DNA from: Rickettsiales bacterium
GTDB lineage: Bacteria; Pseudomonadota; Alphaproteobacteria; Rickettsiales; UBA3002
Length of the DNA stretch: 12,514 nucleotides
NCBI GenBank assembly: GCA_021300075.1
Contig: JAJTIB010000060.1
Span: forward strand, 1-12,514
Reading direction: 5' to 3'
Position 1 is the first letter of the stretch. Each line of letters opens with the position of its first letter. Both the position numbers and the translations under genes were made by a program. Below the pieces are notes generated by a model, which was not told where the DNA came from, made no database searches, and saw only the letters and a program-made list of their open reading frames with translations. Positions 1 through 6,231 of this stretch are shown in pieces.

Positions 1-12
1 AATAACTTGCAT
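1..12 (-). CDS. rplI: 50S ribosomal protein L9, first four codons (partial)
   Basis: The reverse strand reads ATG CAA GTT ATT (MQVI), the usual start of ribosomal protein L9, and then leaves the window. A strong AGGAGG Shine-Dalgarno (complement of 18-23) sits five bases before the ATG and overlaps the rpsR stop codon, so the gene is probably translationally coupled to rpsR. L9 follows S18 in the common rpsF-rpsR-rplI operon, which supports the call even though only four residues are visible. Confidence 0.75.
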
Positions 13-21
13 GACGGCCTC

Positions 22-315
22 CTAGGATTGCGAAACGTAAGGCAGAAGCGCCAGATTGCGCGCCCGCTTGATGGCCCGGCTCATTGCCCGCTGCTTCTTG
101 GCAGAGACAGCCGTGATGCGCGAGGGCAGGATTTTGCCACGCTCAGAGACGAAACGCTGCAGGAGCTTCACGTCCTTATAGTCAATTACGGGCGCGTTTT
201 TGCCTGAAAGCGGGCAGGATTTGCGGCGGCGGAAAAAAACTTTCCGCCCACCAGCTTCACCCGCATCGCCTTCCGGGGCGCGGTCAAATTTTTCGTTGCG
301 TTCGGTTGGTCGCAT
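22..315 (-). CDS. rpsR: 30S ribosomal protein S18
   Basis: S18 binds the platform of the small ribosomal subunit as a heterodimer with S6. The 97-residue product has the family core: the RRRKSCPL segment, the DYKDVKLLQRFVSERGKILPSRI block (about residues 45-67) and the AKKQRAMSRAIKRARNLALLPY block near the end. The N-terminal extension of about 25 residues, with MRPTERNEKFDRAPEG, is typical of alphaproteobacterial S18 in being charged and variable. The start has a good AAAGGAGAG Shine-Dalgarno. The gene lies 19 bases after rpsF, and its stop codon overlaps the ribosome binding site of rplI, so the three form one operon. Confidence 0.97.
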   Translation of the reverse strand: MRPTERNEKFDRAPEGDAGEAGGRKVFFRRRKSCPLSGKNAPVIDYKDVKLLQRFVSERGKILPSRITAVSAKKQRAMSRAIKRARNLALLPYVSQS

Positions 316-334
316 GGTTCTCTCCTTTATGCGG

Positions 335-682
335 CTATGCGGCTTCGTAGCTTTCGCCGGATTTCTGTTGCATCATCACGCTGGGGCTTGCGTCCATCGT
401 TTCAAAGCGCACGGTGAGCGAGCGGACGATATCTTCATGAATGCCAAGATTGCGCTCAAGTTCCTTGAGTGCCTCGGGCGAGGCTTCGATGCCCAGCATG
501 GCATAATGCCCCTTGCTGGCTTTATTGATTAGATAGGCCAGTTGACGCAGTCCCCAATATTCGTTCTTGAGGATTTTGCCTTTATGGTCGGTAATGATTT
601 TGGCGAACCCATCCACCAGTTTCTGGACGTCACCTTTGGATAAATCCGGGCGCGTAATCAGTGTGCATTCGTAAAATGCCAT
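335..682 (-). CDS. rpsF: 30S ribosomal protein S6
   Basis: S6 is the partner of S18 on the small-subunit platform. The 115-residue protein starts MAFYECTLITRPDLS and contains the family features of a ferredoxin-like fold: the KGKILKNEYWGLRQLAYLINK strand-turn region (about residues 35-55), KGHYAMLGIEA, and the conserved LERNLGIHEDIVRSLTVR block (about 75-92). Its length matches short alphaproteobacterial S6 proteins with a brief variable tail. A GGAGAAG Shine-Dalgarno precedes the ATG. It is the first gene of the rpsF-rpsR-rplI operon, behind the promoter at 781-809 and a structured leader. Confidence 0.97.
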   Translation of the reverse strand: MAFYECTLITRPDLSKGDVQKLVDGFAKIITDHKGKILKNEYWGLRQLAYLINKASKGHYAMLGIEASPEALKELERNLGIHEDIVRSLTVRFETMDASPSVMMQQKSGESYEAA

Positions 683-774
683 TGTGCTTCTCCATTAACG
701 GCTGCGTTTGACGCGAACGCACCATGCGTTCGTACCCGGCAACCTGACAATCAATGTTCCCAACAGCGTTGGGA
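683..774 (-). promoter_or_regulatory. rpsF leader RNA, candidate S6:S18 autoregulatory structure
   Basis: If transcription starts about seven bases after the -10 box, near 774, the rpsF mRNA begins with a perfect 6-bp hairpin (759-773; CCCAAC, 3-nt loop, GTTGGG). Farther down is a perfect 8-bp hairpin (714-732; CGAACGCA, TGG loop, TGCGTTCG). A CCG trinucleotide (minus strand, 739-737) lies beside that stem in a putative internal loop closed by a TTG/CAA pairing. Known S6:S18-binding rpsF leaders in other bacteria present an unpaired CCG next to a hairpin, imitating the 16S rRNA site. The hairpins are seen directly; the regulatory role is inferred. Confidence 0.4.
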
Positions 775-780
775 GGGCGG

Positions 781-809
781 CTTATAGGCGGATAGGGCGG
801 CGTTGGCAA
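781..809 (-). promoter_or_regulatory. Promoter of the rpsF-rpsR-rplI operon
   Basis: On the minus strand TTGCCA (809-804) and TATAAG (786-781) are separated by exactly 17 bases. Each hexamer matches the sigma-70-type consensus at five of six positions, and the site lies about 100 bases upstream of rpsF. This is the best promoter match found in the window. Confidence 0.7.
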
Positions 810-820
810 GGGAATTGTGC

Positions 821-971
821 GGGAAGGTTTCAGGTTCCGGGTTCCAGAAAGGGAAACAGGGAAGAGGGGCGGTGGGGAATGGGGAGGCAATGCCGATACC
901 GCTTTTACCCCTCCCGCTTGCGGGAGGGGGTAGGAGGAGGGAACCAGACGTCAGAAACCCGGAACCTGGCT
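821..971. repeat. Composite inverted repeat with heptad units and a nested GC-rich hairpin
   Basis: CAGGTTCCGGGTT at 831-843 is repeated in perfect inverted orientation at 956-968. Both arms sit in a 7-nt rhythm: the left arm reads TTTCAGG, TTCCGGG, TTCCAGA (828-848), and the reversed right arm carries TTCCGGG in the same phase. Between the arms is a second perfect dyad, CCCCTCCCG-CTTG-CGGGAGGGG (908-929), of a kind often dispersed in alphaproteobacterial intergenic DNA. The stretch has no convincing gene. It separates the rpsF promoter from the gene at 1080 and shares its heptad style with 3402-3429 and 12118-12181. Confidence 0.6.
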
Positions 972-1016
972 CCCTGAGCCGCGCCACTCGCTTTTATCAC
1001 GAAAACTTCATAAACC

Positions 1017-1032
1017 CGTCATCAAAATGACG
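1017..1032. repeat. Small perfect hairpin upstream of the gene at 1080
   Basis: CGTCAT-CAAA-ATGACG forms a 6-bp stem with a 4-nt loop about 50 bases before the start of the next gene. It could be an operator or an mRNA 5' structure. No clear -35/-10 pair could be assigned around it. Confidence 0.35.
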
Positions 1033-1079
1033 CATAAAGGGGCTAGATTCGAAATATCAACCGAGGCAAGGAGAACAGC

Positions 1080-1619
1080 ATGAGCGATACAACAAACAGC
1101 TGCAGCACCAAGCGGTCCTACGACAAGAAGGGGCAGTTAGTGACGAAAGTCACATGCCCCACTGGCTTTGCGGTTTATACGGAATCAAAAAACCCCATGC
1201 AGGCTTCTCGTCTTTCTTTGGTGGGCGTTGGTCCAGATAAAGACAGGGAAGATTTGAGATTTTATGGAGATGATGCTTTGAGCATGAAACGAAGAGCACC
1301 TTATAATACTTTGGTTGATGGGCGGGCAGGAAATGACCCCTCCAACGCAGCATCGGTTAGTTGTGGGGTGTTTACGGTGCCTTCAACAAACGTATCCAAG
1401 AATGTGAAGCAGCAAGTAATGATCGAGGCGATTCAGGACTATGCCAAAAACCACCCGGATGTGGTGGCGGAGTTAGCGAAGGTTAACCCTAGGATAGGTG
1501 GAATATTAGATAACAATCTCACTCTTACCGAAGCACTAAATGCCCCCGCGCCCCAGTGGCGCGCCTGCCCACCGGAACGGCAGCAAGAGGGGATTCGGGT
1601 TGAGAAGCTGGTGCGCTGA
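1080..1619 (+). CDS. Hypothetical protein of unrecognised family, 179 aa
   Basis: I do not recognise this protein. The frame is open for 179 residues from an ATG with a good AAGGAGA Shine-Dalgarno, so it is probably a real gene. There is no signal peptide or membrane segment; the product should be cytoplasmic and soluble. It has four cysteines (C8, C26, C95, C163). A polar N-terminal half is followed by a helical stretch from about residue 107 (VKQQVMIEAIQDYAKNHPD, 109-127), then a short Pro-rich region (APAPQWRACPPER, 155-167). By eye its bases are more AT-rich than the neighbouring ribosomal and fab genes, which suggests a recent arrival or a fast-evolving orphan. It sits at the usually tight rpsF/fabD divergence. 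No function is proposed. Confidence 0.75.
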   Translation: MSDTTNSCSTKRSYDKKGQLVTKVTCPTGFAVYTESKNPMQASRLSLVGVGPDKDREDLRFYGDDALSMKRRAPYNTLVDGRAGNDPSNAASVSCGVFTVPSTNVSKNVKQQVMIEAIQDYAKNHPDVVAELAKVNPRIGGILDNNLTLTEALNAPAPQWRACPPERQQEGIRVEKLVR

Positions 1620-1660
1620 TCCACAAAACCCTTGCCCAAGCCACGGCTTTTGAATTAGTT

Positions 1661-1688
1661 ACGCCCCATTCATTCATGGATGGGGCGT
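1661..1688 (+). promoter_or_regulatory. Hairpin covering the fabD ribosome binding site
   Basis: ACGCCCCAT (1661-1669) and ATGGGGCGT (1680-1688) are perfect 9-bp complements around a 10-nt loop. The only Shine-Dalgarno-like bases before the fabD ATG at 1693, GGGG at 1682-1685, lie inside the 3' arm. The structure could hide the ribosome binding site, or be a weak terminator for the gene at 1080, although no proper T run follows (only TGTT before the ATG). Confidence 0.5.
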
Positions 1689-1692
1689 TGTT

Positions 1693-2643
1693 ATGACCAC
1701 GGCACTTTTATTTCCCGGCCAGGGCTCGCAAGCTTTGGGCATGGGCAAATCGCTCGCGGAGAATTTCGCCGCCGCGCGCGAAGTATTTGCAGAAATCGAC
1801 GAGGCGCTTAGCCAGAAGCTCTACGCCCTGATGCAGGATGGGCCGGAGGCGGATCTGAACCGTACCGAGAATACCCAACCCGCGATTATGGCGGTGTCGC
1901 TTGCAGCTTATAAGGTGCTGGAAAAAGAAACCGGCCTGAGCCTGCCTTCCGGTGCGGCCTATGTGGCCGGACATAGTTTGGGCGAATATTCGGCCCTGAC
2001 GGCGGCGGGAGCATTGAGCCTTAGTGATTGTGCAAAGCTGCTACGGATTCGCGGCCGGGCGATGCAGGAGGCGGTGCCGGAAGGGCAGGGCGGGATGGTG
2101 GCGGTGATTGGGCCGGAGCTGGCGGGGGTGGAAGCCATTGTTGCTGAAGCGCGGGCGCGGGCGGCGGGCGAAATCATCGAAATTGCCAATCATAACTCGA
2201 CCAACCAGATCGTCCTTTCCGGCTCAGCGCGGGGGATGGAACTGGCCATTGAAGTCGCTAAGGAAAAGGGCGCCAAGCGGGCAATGCCACTGACGGTTTC
2301 GGCGCCGTTTCATTGTTCCTTGATGCTTCCCGCTGCCGAGAAAATGCGCGAAGCACTGGCCGCCGCCCGCGTGCTGCAACCGAAGGTTCCGGTCATTGCC
2401 AATGTCACCGCCGAGCCGGTGAGTGACCCTACGAAAATCCGTGAATTACTGGTGGAGCAAGTGACGGGCATGGTGCGCTGGGTGGATTCGGTGAAGACAC
2501 TCGAACGCCTTGGCGTCACCCGCATGATCGAAATCGGTCACGGCAACGTGCTGAGTGGATTGATTAAGCGTATTTCCCCCGAGATGTCGCTGGCGAATGT
2601 CAGTTCGGTGGAAGATATTGCGGCCGTGACGCGGGCGGCGTGA
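1693..2643 (+). CDS. fabD: Malonyl-CoA:ACP transacylase
   Basis: FabD moves the malonyl group from malonyl-CoA to acyl carrier protein, supplying the extender unit for type II fatty-acid synthesis in the cytoplasm. The 316-residue protein has the full family signature: the oxyanion-loop FPGQGSQ (7-13), the nucleophile serine S95 in GHSLGE, the RGRAMQEA segment (120-127) whose arginine family members use to hold the malonyl carboxylate, and the catalytic histidine H207 in SAPFHCSLM. Length is normal. The ATG start fits homologues (MTTALLFPGQGSQ). The ribosome binding site is weak and buried in a hairpin. It is the first gene of the run fabD-fabG-acpP-fabF, 22 bases ahead of fabG. Confidence 0.97.
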   Translation: MTTALLFPGQGSQALGMGKSLAENFAAAREVFAEIDEALSQKLYALMQDGPEADLNRTENTQPAIMAVSLAAYKVLEKETGLSLPSGAAYVAGHSLGEYSALTAAGALSLSDCAKLLRIRGRAMQEAVPEGQGGMVAVIGPELAGVEAIVAEARARAAGEIIEIANHNSTNQIVLSGSARGMELAIEVAKEKGAKRAMPLTVSAPFHCSLMLPAAEKMREALAAARVLQPKVPVIANVTAEPVSDPTKIRELLVEQVTGMVRWVDSVKTLERLGVTRMIEIGHGNVLSGLIKRISPEMSLANVSSVEDIAAVTRAA

Positions 2644-2665
2644 ATCACAAGAGAAGGAGATACCC

Positions 2666-3400
2666 ATGCAGCTCACCCACAAAAAAGCTCTCATCACCGG
2701 CGCCTCGGGCGGGATTGGCGGTGCGATTGCAAAGGCCTTCGTCGCCGCCGGCGCGCAGGTCGCGATTTCCGGCACGCGGGTTGAGGCACTTGAAGCGCTG
2801 AATAAAGAGCTGGGTGGGGTGGCGAAAATTCTACCCTGTAATCTTACGGACGCGGCGGCGGTGGAAGCCTTGCCAGCTCAAGCCGAGGCCGCCCTTGGGG
2901 GTTTGGATATTCTGGTATGTAACGCGGGCGTGACTAAAGACGGCCTCGCCATGCGGATGAAGGACGAGGACTGGCAGGCGGTGATCGATATCAATCTAAC
3001 GGCGACTTTCCGCCTCAACCGTGCGGTGCTGCGCCCTTTCATGAAGCAGCGCGGCGGGCGGATTGTTAATATCAGTTCGGTGGTCGCCGTGCGCGGCAAT
3101 CCTGGTCAGGCGAATTACTGCGCCAGCAAAGCCGGAATGATCGGAATGAGTAAGTCTCTGGCTGCCGAAGTTTCAAGCCGTGGGATTACGGTCAATTGTG
3201 TTGCGCCCGGGTTTATTCAGACGGCGATGACCGATAAGCTGAGCGAAGAACAGGCCAAGCGTATTACCGATAATATCCCCTCGGGGCGTTTCGGCACACC
3301 AGATGATGTCGCGGCCGGAGTGGTGTTTCTGGCGAGCGATGCGGCCAGCTACATCACGGGCCAGACCCTGCATATCAATGGTGGGCTGCTGATGGTTTAG
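2666..3400 (+). CDS. fabG: 3-oxoacyl-ACP reductase
   Basis: FabG reduces 3-oxoacyl-ACP to 3-hydroxyacyl-ACP with NADPH, the first reduction of each elongation cycle. The 244-residue product is a classical short-chain dehydrogenase: the TGASGGIG nucleotide-binding motif (11-18), NAG (86-88), and the catalytic set N110, S138, Y151, K155 in the spacing found in E. coli FabG. The tail ITGQTLHINGGLLMV is the usual FabG C-terminus. A strong AGAAGGAGATA Shine-Dalgarno precedes the ATG, in contrast to fabD. The gene follows fabD by 22 bases and is probably cotranscribed with it. acpP comes 264 bases later. Confidence 0.97.
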   Translation: MQLTHKKALITGASGGIGGAIAKAFVAAGAQVAISGTRVEALEALNKELGGVAKILPCNLTDAAAVEALPAQAEAALGGLDILVCNAGVTKDGLAMRMKDEDWQAVIDINLTATFRLNRAVLRPFMKQRGGRIVNISSVVAVRGNPGQANYCASKAGMIGMSKSLAAEVSSRGITVNCVAPGFIQTAMTDKLSEEQAKRITDNIPSGRFGTPDDVAAGVVFLASDAASYITGQTLHINGGLLMV

Positions 3401-3401
3401 A

Positions 3402-3483
3402 TTTTAGGTTACAGGTTACAGGTTTTAGGTCTTAACAGCGCAATGGGCAAGTGCTTACCAAACGCACGGAAGCGCTAAAACCT
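3402..3483. repeat. Heptad repeat cluster after fabG with inverted partner
   Basis: Directly after the fabG stop are four consecutive 7-nt units (3402-3429) in A-B-B-A order, where A is TTTTAGG and B is TTACAGG. An inverted copy of AGGTTTTAG (3420-3428) lies at 3475-3483 (CTAAAACCT), so the transcript could fold back. The unit pattern TTNNNGG matches the heptads at 828-848. No coding potential is seen. It may affect the 3' end of fabG mRNA, but it lacks the form of an intrinsic terminator. Confidence 0.6.
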
Positions 3484-3518
3484 ATCCACCTCAGCCGCTT
3501 ATCCACATCGGGAGTTTT

Positions 3519-3546
3519 TTGCTGGTCAAGCTTAAAACCCTATGCT
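3519..3546 (+). promoter_or_regulatory. Possible acpP promoter
   Basis: TTGCTG (3519-3524) and TATGCT (3541-3546) are 16 bases apart, about 120 bases before acpP. The matches are modest (three and four of six). A separate promoter is plausible because acpP is usually expressed far above its neighbours and the gap after fabG is long. Confidence 0.3.
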
Positions 3547-3611
3547 ACTTGCACCCCCTATTGCGCCGAAGGAGGAAATTATTCCCTCAAGCGGTTCGCG
3601 GTTTAAGAGAT

Positions 3612-3648
3612 AAGTCAACGCGGGCAAATGCCCGAGCCGAAAGTCAAC
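3612..3648 (+). promoter_or_regulatory. acpP leader hairpin between direct repeats
   Basis: A GC-rich hairpin CGGGC-AAAT-GCCCG (3621-3634) is framed by two identical AAGTCAAC octamers (3612-3619 and 3641-3648), ending just before the acpP Shine-Dalgarno AAGGAGA. It would lie in the 5' untranslated region of acpP. Its role, such as mRNA stability or protein binding, is not known. Confidence 0.35.
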
Positions 3649-3664
3649 AACAAGGAGAGACTAC

Positions 3665-3901
3665 ATGAGTGATATTGCACAGCGCGTGAAAAAGATTGTG
3701 GTAGAGCATCTTGGAGTTGAAGAGAGCAAAGTCAATCCGGAAGCTAATTTCATCGACGATTTGGGCGCGGATTCGCTCGATACGGTCGAGTTGGTGATGG
3801 CGTTTGAGGAAGAATTCGGGGTTGAGATCCCCGATGAAGCGGCCGAAAAAATTCAGACCGTGAAAAACGCCATTGAATATATCGAAAAAAACGCTGCTTA
3901 A
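3665..3901 (+). CDS. acpP: Acyl carrier protein
   Basis: This small acidic protein carries growing fatty acyl chains on a 4'-phosphopantetheine arm and is the partner of FabD, FabG and FabF. The 78-residue product has the canonical GADSLDTVELVM motif, with the modified serine at S37, in a four-helix ACP fold (helix I at 2-16, helix II starting at the DSL motif). It starts MSDIAQRVKKIVVEHLGV, like most proteobacterial AcpP, and is full length. The AAGGAGA Shine-Dalgarno is strong. fabF follows after 24 bases. The long upstream gap with its own hairpin suggests that it is expressed separately from fabDG. Confidence 0.98.
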   Translation: MSDIAQRVKKIVVEHLGVEESKVNPEANFIDDLGADSLDTVELVMAFEEEFGVEIPDEAAEKIQTVKNAIEYIEKNAA

Positions 3902-3925
3902 GCCTTTTTTCATTTAGTCCGTATC

Positions 3926-5182
3926 ATGACCCGTCGCGTCGTCGTCACTGGAATGGGGATTGTCTCGCCGCTGGGCGTGGGCATTGATCATGTCTGGAAC
4001 CGTCTGATTGCCGGTCATTCGGGCGTGCGCGCTATTTCCCATTTTGATGTATCTGATATTACTGCGCGTATTGCGGGACAGGTCCCCCGGGGCAAAGATT
4101 CGGGTGCGTTTGATGTGGACGCGTACATTGAGCCCAAAGAACAGAAAAAAATGGATGAATTCATCCATTTTGCCCTTGCGGCGGCGGATGAGGCCATTTC
4201 TCAGGCGGGCCTCGGCGCTTTCAATGACGCGCAGAAGTTACGCAGCGGCGTGATGATCGGTTCGGGCATCGGCGGCCTCCCGGCGATCGAAGAGGCGGCA
4301 AAGTTGATGCAGGAAAAAGGCCCGCGCCGTCTGTCGCCCTTTTTTATTCCTTCGGCGCTCATCAATCTTGCCTCCGGTCAGGTCTCGATTAAACATGGGC
4401 TTAAGGGCCCCAATCATGCAGTTGTCACCGCCTGCTCCTCAGGTGCTCATGCGCTTGGAGATGCGGCGCGGCTTATCCAATATGGCTCGGCGGATGTGAT
4501 GGTGGCAGGCTCTGCTGAATCGACCATTTGCCGTTTTGCTCTGGCAGGTTTTGCTGCTGCGCGCGCGCTTTCCACCGGCTACAATGACACGCCGGATAAA
4601 GCCTCCCGCCCCTGGGACGAAGGGCGTGATGGTTTCGTCATGGGCGAGGGCGCGGGTATTGTGGTGCTGGAAGAATACGAGCACGCGCGGGCGCGTGGCG
4701 CTACAATGCTTGCGGAGTTTGGTGGCTATGGGCTTTCGGGCGATGCCTACCATATCACCAGCCCCAGCGAAGATGGGGATGGCGGCTTCCGCAGCATGAA
4801 AATGGCACTCGAAGATGCGCGCCTTGCGCCCGAGATGATTGGCTATATTAATGCCCATGGAACATCCACTCCGAAGGGCGACGAAATTGAAGCAGGCGCG
4901 GTGCGCCGTTTATTCGGTAATACGCAAGTTTCCATGTCCTCGACTAAATCGGCCATCGGGCATCTGCTTGGGGGCGCCGGTTCAGTCGAAGCGATTTTCG
5001 CAATACAGGCGGTTCGCACGGGTATGTTGCCGCCCACACTTAATCTTGAAAATCCCTCCCCCTCGGTGGCAGGGATGGATCTCGTACCCCTCAAAGCTAA
5101 AGAGCGCAAGATCTCGGCTGCACTTTCCAATAGCTTTGGTTTTGGCGGCACGAATGCGAGCGTGGTTTTCAAAAAAATCTAG
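3926..5182 (+). CDS. fabF: 3-oxoacyl-ACP synthase II (KAS II)
   Basis: FabF condenses malonyl-ACP with acyl-ACP, elongating the chain by two carbons. The 418-residue protein is a complete thiolase-fold synthase with the Cys-His-His triad: C170 in VVTACSSGAH, H311 in NAHGTSTPKGDE, and H346 following K341 in KSAIGHLLGGAG. The glycine-rich FGFGGTN (404-410) near the end and the start MTRRVVVTGMGIVSPLG are also typical. Two histidines rather than His-Asn separate it from FabH. The ATG has no purine-rich Shine-Dalgarno: the 24 bases after acpP are mostly pyrimidine, including TTTTTT. Translation may therefore depend on coupling to acpP or on weak initiation. Confidence 0.97.
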   Translation: MTRRVVVTGMGIVSPLGVGIDHVWNRLIAGHSGVRAISHFDVSDITARIAGQVPRGKDSGAFDVDAYIEPKEQKKMDEFIHFALAAADEAISQAGLGAFNDAQKLRSGVMIGSGIGGLPAIEEAAKLMQEKGPRRLSPFFIPSALINLASGQVSIKHGLKGPNHAVVTACSSGAHALGDAARLIQYGSADVMVAGSAESTICRFALAGFAAARALSTGYNDTPDKASRPWDEGRDGFVMGEGAGIVVLEEYEHARARGATMLAEFGGYGLSGDAYHITSPSEDGDGGFRSMKMALEDARLAPEMIGYINAHGTSTPKGDEIEAGAVRRLFGNTQVSMSSTKSAIGHLLGGAGSVEAIFAIQAVRTGMLPPTLNLENPSPSVAGMDLVPLKAKERKISAALSNSFGFGGTNASVVFKKI

Positions 5183-5232
5183 CGCCTCAAGAACTGCTTG
5201 TCTCATTTGCGATTTGCACTTACGTTTGCAGA

Positions 5233-6231
5233 ATGAATGCTCGCTTGTTTGTGACCAGGAAGGTCGTCTTCGCGCTTGTGGCACTGATGGTGCTTGTAGG
5301 TGGCATTTTTTTATCACTCAGTTTTTACTGCTATTACGCACCGCGTAATTATATTGAAGGTGAGCGCACGATTATCATTGCCCCGGGGACGGGTGCGAAG
5401 GCGATTCTTAACCAGCTTCACCGAGAAGCGGTTATTCCGCCCCCCTGGTTGATTCTTCTGCCGATGCTGGCTGAATACGAGCCGCGTTCCTTCAAAGCTG
5501 GTGAATATCTGGTACGTTCCGGCCTGTCGCCCTCCGGCGTACTGGGCATGATCGCACGTGGAGAGATTGTGGTGCATCAGGTAACGATTCCGGAGGGGTT
5601 CACCCTCAAGCAGATTCGTGCACTGCTCATGGCAGAACAACTCCTGACGGGGGATCTGCCCGCAAGTATTGCGGAAGGGACGATTTTCCCTGAGACCGAA
5701 CGCTTTGCGCGGGGCGAAAGTCGAGCGGCGGTGGTGAAGCGCCTTCAGCAGCATATGCAGGAAAAACTTGATGCAGCCTGGGCAGAACGCGTCCCCGATC
5801 TCCCGTTTTCGACCAAGGAAGAGGCGCTGATTCTGGCGTCAATTGTGGAACGTGAAACTGGCGTTAAGGAAGAGCGCGGCCGCGTGGCAGCGGTATTTAT
5901 CAACCGTCTGCGTGCAGGAATGCGACTGCAGTCCGACCCGACCGTGGCCTACGGCCTCGATCTCGTGCAGTCGAATGGTAAGACACGGTTGCTGAGCACG
6001 GCGGATTTGAAAAAAGATCATGCGTGGAACACTTATACCCGCGACGGGCTGCCGCCAACGCCGATAGCCAGCCCTGGCTTGGCGGCAATTGAAGCGGTGC
6101 TGAATCCGCCCGTGACCGGTGAATTTTATTTCGTTGCGACCGGTGATGGTGGTCATTATTTTGCCAGAACATTGAGCGAGCATAATCAGAACGTCGCCCG
6201 CTACCGCCAGCAGCAGAAATCAAATGAGTGA
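5233..6231 (+). CDS. mltG: Endolytic murein transglycosylase MltG (YceG family)
   Basis: MltG is an inner-membrane lytic transglycosylase that cleaves nascent peptidoglycan strands and helps set glycan length. Of 332 residues, 11-30 form a single hydrophobic membrane anchor after a short basic N-terminus, leaving the rest in the periplasm. A LysM-like region around 40-150 is followed by the YceG catalytic part: LILASIVERETG (199-210), with the likely catalytic glutamate E206, then VFINRLRAGMRLQSDPTVAYG (221-241) and the NTYTRDGLPPTPIASPG block (266-282). FYFVATGDGGHYFA (298-311) near the C-terminus is also typical. It follows fabF by 50 bases, as in many alphaproteobacteria. No good Shine-Dalgarno precedes the ATG. 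Confidence 0.95.
   Translation: MNARLFVTRKVVFALVALMVLVGGIFLSLSFYCYYAPRNYIEGERTIIIAPGTGAKAILNQLHREAVIPPPWLILLPMLAEYEPRSFKAGEYLVRSGLSPSGVLGMIARGEIVVHQVTIPEGFTLKQIRALLMAEQLLTGDLPASIAEGTIFPETERFARGESRAAVVKRLQQHMQEKLDAAWAERVPDLPFSTKEEALILASIVERETGVKEERGRVAAVFINRLRAGMRLQSDPTVAYGLDLVQSNGKTRLLSTADLKKDHAWNTYTRDGLPPTPIASPGLAAIEAVLNPPVTGEFYFVATGDGGHYFARTLSEHNQNVARYRQQQKSNE

Noticed and set aside
828..971. A CRISPR array or IS-type terminal repeats
   Set aside because: Repeats are 7-nt units and dyads without evenly spaced unique spacers, and no transposase or cas gene is present anywhere in the window.
1027..1083. An 18-codon leader frame (MTHKGARFEISTEARRTA) whose stop overlaps the start of the gene at 1080
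   Set aside because: No Shine-Dalgarno and no attenuator-like codon run; its ATG is part of a hairpin arm, so chance is the simplest explanation.
3890..3912. GCTTAAGC followed by TTTTTT as an intrinsic terminator after acpP
   Set aside because: The self-complementary 8-mer cannot form a stem with a proper loop, so it is noted only as a possible weak pause site.
4439..4858. A 139-codon minus-strand frame within fabF
   Set aside because: It is a shadow of the conserved fabF coding sequence, with no domain and no ribosome binding site.
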